Below, piece after piece: positions 5,228 through 5,503 of a stretch of 5,503 nt of DNA. Both the position numbers and the translations under genes were made by a program. The stretch comes from Patescibacteria group bacterium (GTDB lineage: Bacteria; Patescibacteriota; Minisyncoccia; Portnoybacterales; GWB1-42-6): positions 1-5,503 of the forward strand of contig JAHIST010000032.1 of assembly GCA_018818145.1 (NCBI GenBank). Direction: 5' to 3'. The notes under the pieces were generated by a model. That model was given only the letters and a program-made list of their open reading frames with translations. It was not told the origin of the DNA and ran no database searches. Positions within the stretch are counted from its first letter, which is position 1. Each line of letters begins with the position of its first letter.

Positions 5228-5259
5228 GCCCCGTTAGATAGCTCTGCATCTAACGGGGT
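5228..5259. repeat. Stem-loop repeat, first of a tandem pair
   Basis: CCCCGTTAGA (5229-5238) pairs perfectly with TCTAACGGGG (5249-5258) around a 10-nt loop; one more T-A pair inside and a G-T pair outside extend it. It is flanked by TACCTG on the left and TGAATA on the right, nearly the same flanks as the next stem-loop. There is no U-tract, so it is not an obvious terminator. Confidence 0.75.
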
Positions 5260-5268
5260 GAATACTTG

Positions 5269-5307
5269 CCCAGTAGCAGATTCGCCAAAGGCGAATCTGC
5301 TACTGGG
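5269..5307. repeat. Perfect 18-bp hairpin, second of a tandem pair
   Basis: CCCAGTAGCAGATTCGCC (5269-5286) and its exact complement at 5290-5307 enclose a 3-nt AAA loop. The flanks (TACTTGCCC on the left, GGGGCGAATA on the right) match those of the first stem-loop (TACCTGCCCC, GGGGTGAATA), but the stem sequence is different. The stretch 5192-5432 contains no gene I can support; these two hairpins, a 5-bp CTGTT/AACAG hairpin at 5358-5370 and the hairpin at 5384-5419 are what it holds. Confidence 0.8.
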
Positions 5308-5383
5308 GCGAATAAGACAATACAGAATTTTATCCTCCGCCCGAAGCGATGGCTGTCCTGTTAGAAACAGAGACGGATTTTGA

Positions 5384-5419
5384 CAAACGGCTCAACGGTA
5401 CTGGCCGTTGAGCCGTTTG
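5384..5419 (-). terminator. Strong hairpin after the right-edge gene, probable terminator
   Basis: CAAACGGCTCAACGG (5384-5398) pairs perfectly over 15 bp with CCGTTGAGCCGTTTG (5405-5419) around a 6-nt loop. In transcription order it starts 13 nt after the TAA of the gene at the right edge, the usual place for a terminator. The run after the stem on the minus strand is poor (TCAAAATCC), whereas plus-strand reading gives GCTGTTTTT, so it would work better in the opposite direction. Termination is likely but not certain. Confidence 0.5.
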
Positions 5420-5432
5420 GCTGTTTTTGGCC

Positions 5433-5503
5433 TTATAAATTCAAAACGCTGTTTTTTAGCTCTTTTTTAATCTTTGGCCATTGCGGAAGGGTTTTGGCCA
5501 CCA
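5433..5503 (-). CDS. C-terminal end of an unidentified protein, cut by window edge
   Basis: Only the last 22 codons and a TAA stop are in the window. The tail reads AKTLPQWPKIKKELKNSVLN, a basic and probably helical C-terminus with one tryptophan. It is the only one of the three minus-strand frames without an early stop, and it is followed at once by a strong hairpin, which together suggest a real gene end. I do not recognise the family, and no start or domain is visible. Confidence 0.45.
   Translation of the reverse strand, partial: VAKTLPQWPKIKKELKNSVLNL

Noticed and set aside
5229..5307. Possible integron attC-like sites because of GTTAGA/TCTAAC arms
   Set aside because: The arms are in the opposite order to attC ends, the second hairpin lacks them, and there is no integrase or cassette structure.
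5349..5411. A 20-codon plus-strand reading frame beginning ATGGCTGTCCTG
   Set aside because: It has no Shine-Dalgarno, runs into the 15-bp hairpin at 5384-5419 and has no recognisable product; chance is more likely.

Overview
The window looks like a piece of a Patescibacteria/CPR-type genome (Parcubacteria-like), or of another small uncultured bacterium. The reasons are compact one-strand gene order, short proteins, weak or absent Shine-Dalgarno sequences, an AT-leaning background, palindromic intergenic repeats, and a membrane-anchored HtrA-like protease with a long coiled-coil stalk. This placement is inference; there is no rRNA or other phylogenetic marker here. TGA acts as a normal stop at the end of the Nramp reading frame, which argues against the UGA-recoding lineages.

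Every supportable gene is on the minus strand, so transcription runs from the right edge to the left edge. In transcription order: (1) the last 22 codons of an unidentified gene (5433-5503), followed by a strong hairpin (5384-5419); (2) about 190 bp without a gene, holding two tandem stem-loops (5228-5307) with matching flanks but different stems; (3) a polytopic membrane protein with features of lycopene cyclase domains (4499-5191); (4) an Nramp-family divalent metal transporter broken by a 1-nt frameshift (3198-4426); (5) a membrane-anchored trypsin-like protease, overlapping it by ATGA and also broken by a 1-nt frameshift (2177-3201); (6) intergenic repeats of the ATTGCGAG/AAGCAATCC type (2063-2176); (7) an AT-rich pair, a zinc-dependent nucleoside/nucleobase deaminase and a small GIY-YIG endonuclease, 4 nt apart (1275-2037); (8) more copies of the same repeat family (1138-1271); (9) adenine phosphoribosyltransferase apt (608-1132); (10) a DUF559 endonuclease gene bracketed by terminal inverted repeats and palindromes (156-594); (11) the N-terminus of S-methyl-5'-thioadenosine phosphorylase (1-142), running off the left edge.

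The clearest functional theme is purine salvage. MTA phosphorylase releases adenine and Apt turns adenine into AMP. The two genes would be only 26 bp apart if the DUF559 cassette were removed, so the cassette appears to have split a two-gene salvage operon. The deaminase upstream may belong to the same theme, but its substrate cannot be read from sequence. The second theme is disruption. Two adjacent, translationally coupled genes (Nramp and protease) each carry one net 1-nt loss in otherwise well-conserved frames. That means either recent decay of this operon or residual assembly error.

I found no CRISPR array, tRNA, rRNA or prophage. The most unusual material is the DUF559/palindrome cassette, the repeats with constant ends and variable cores, and the lycopene-cyclase-like protein with no visible carotenoid genes nearby.
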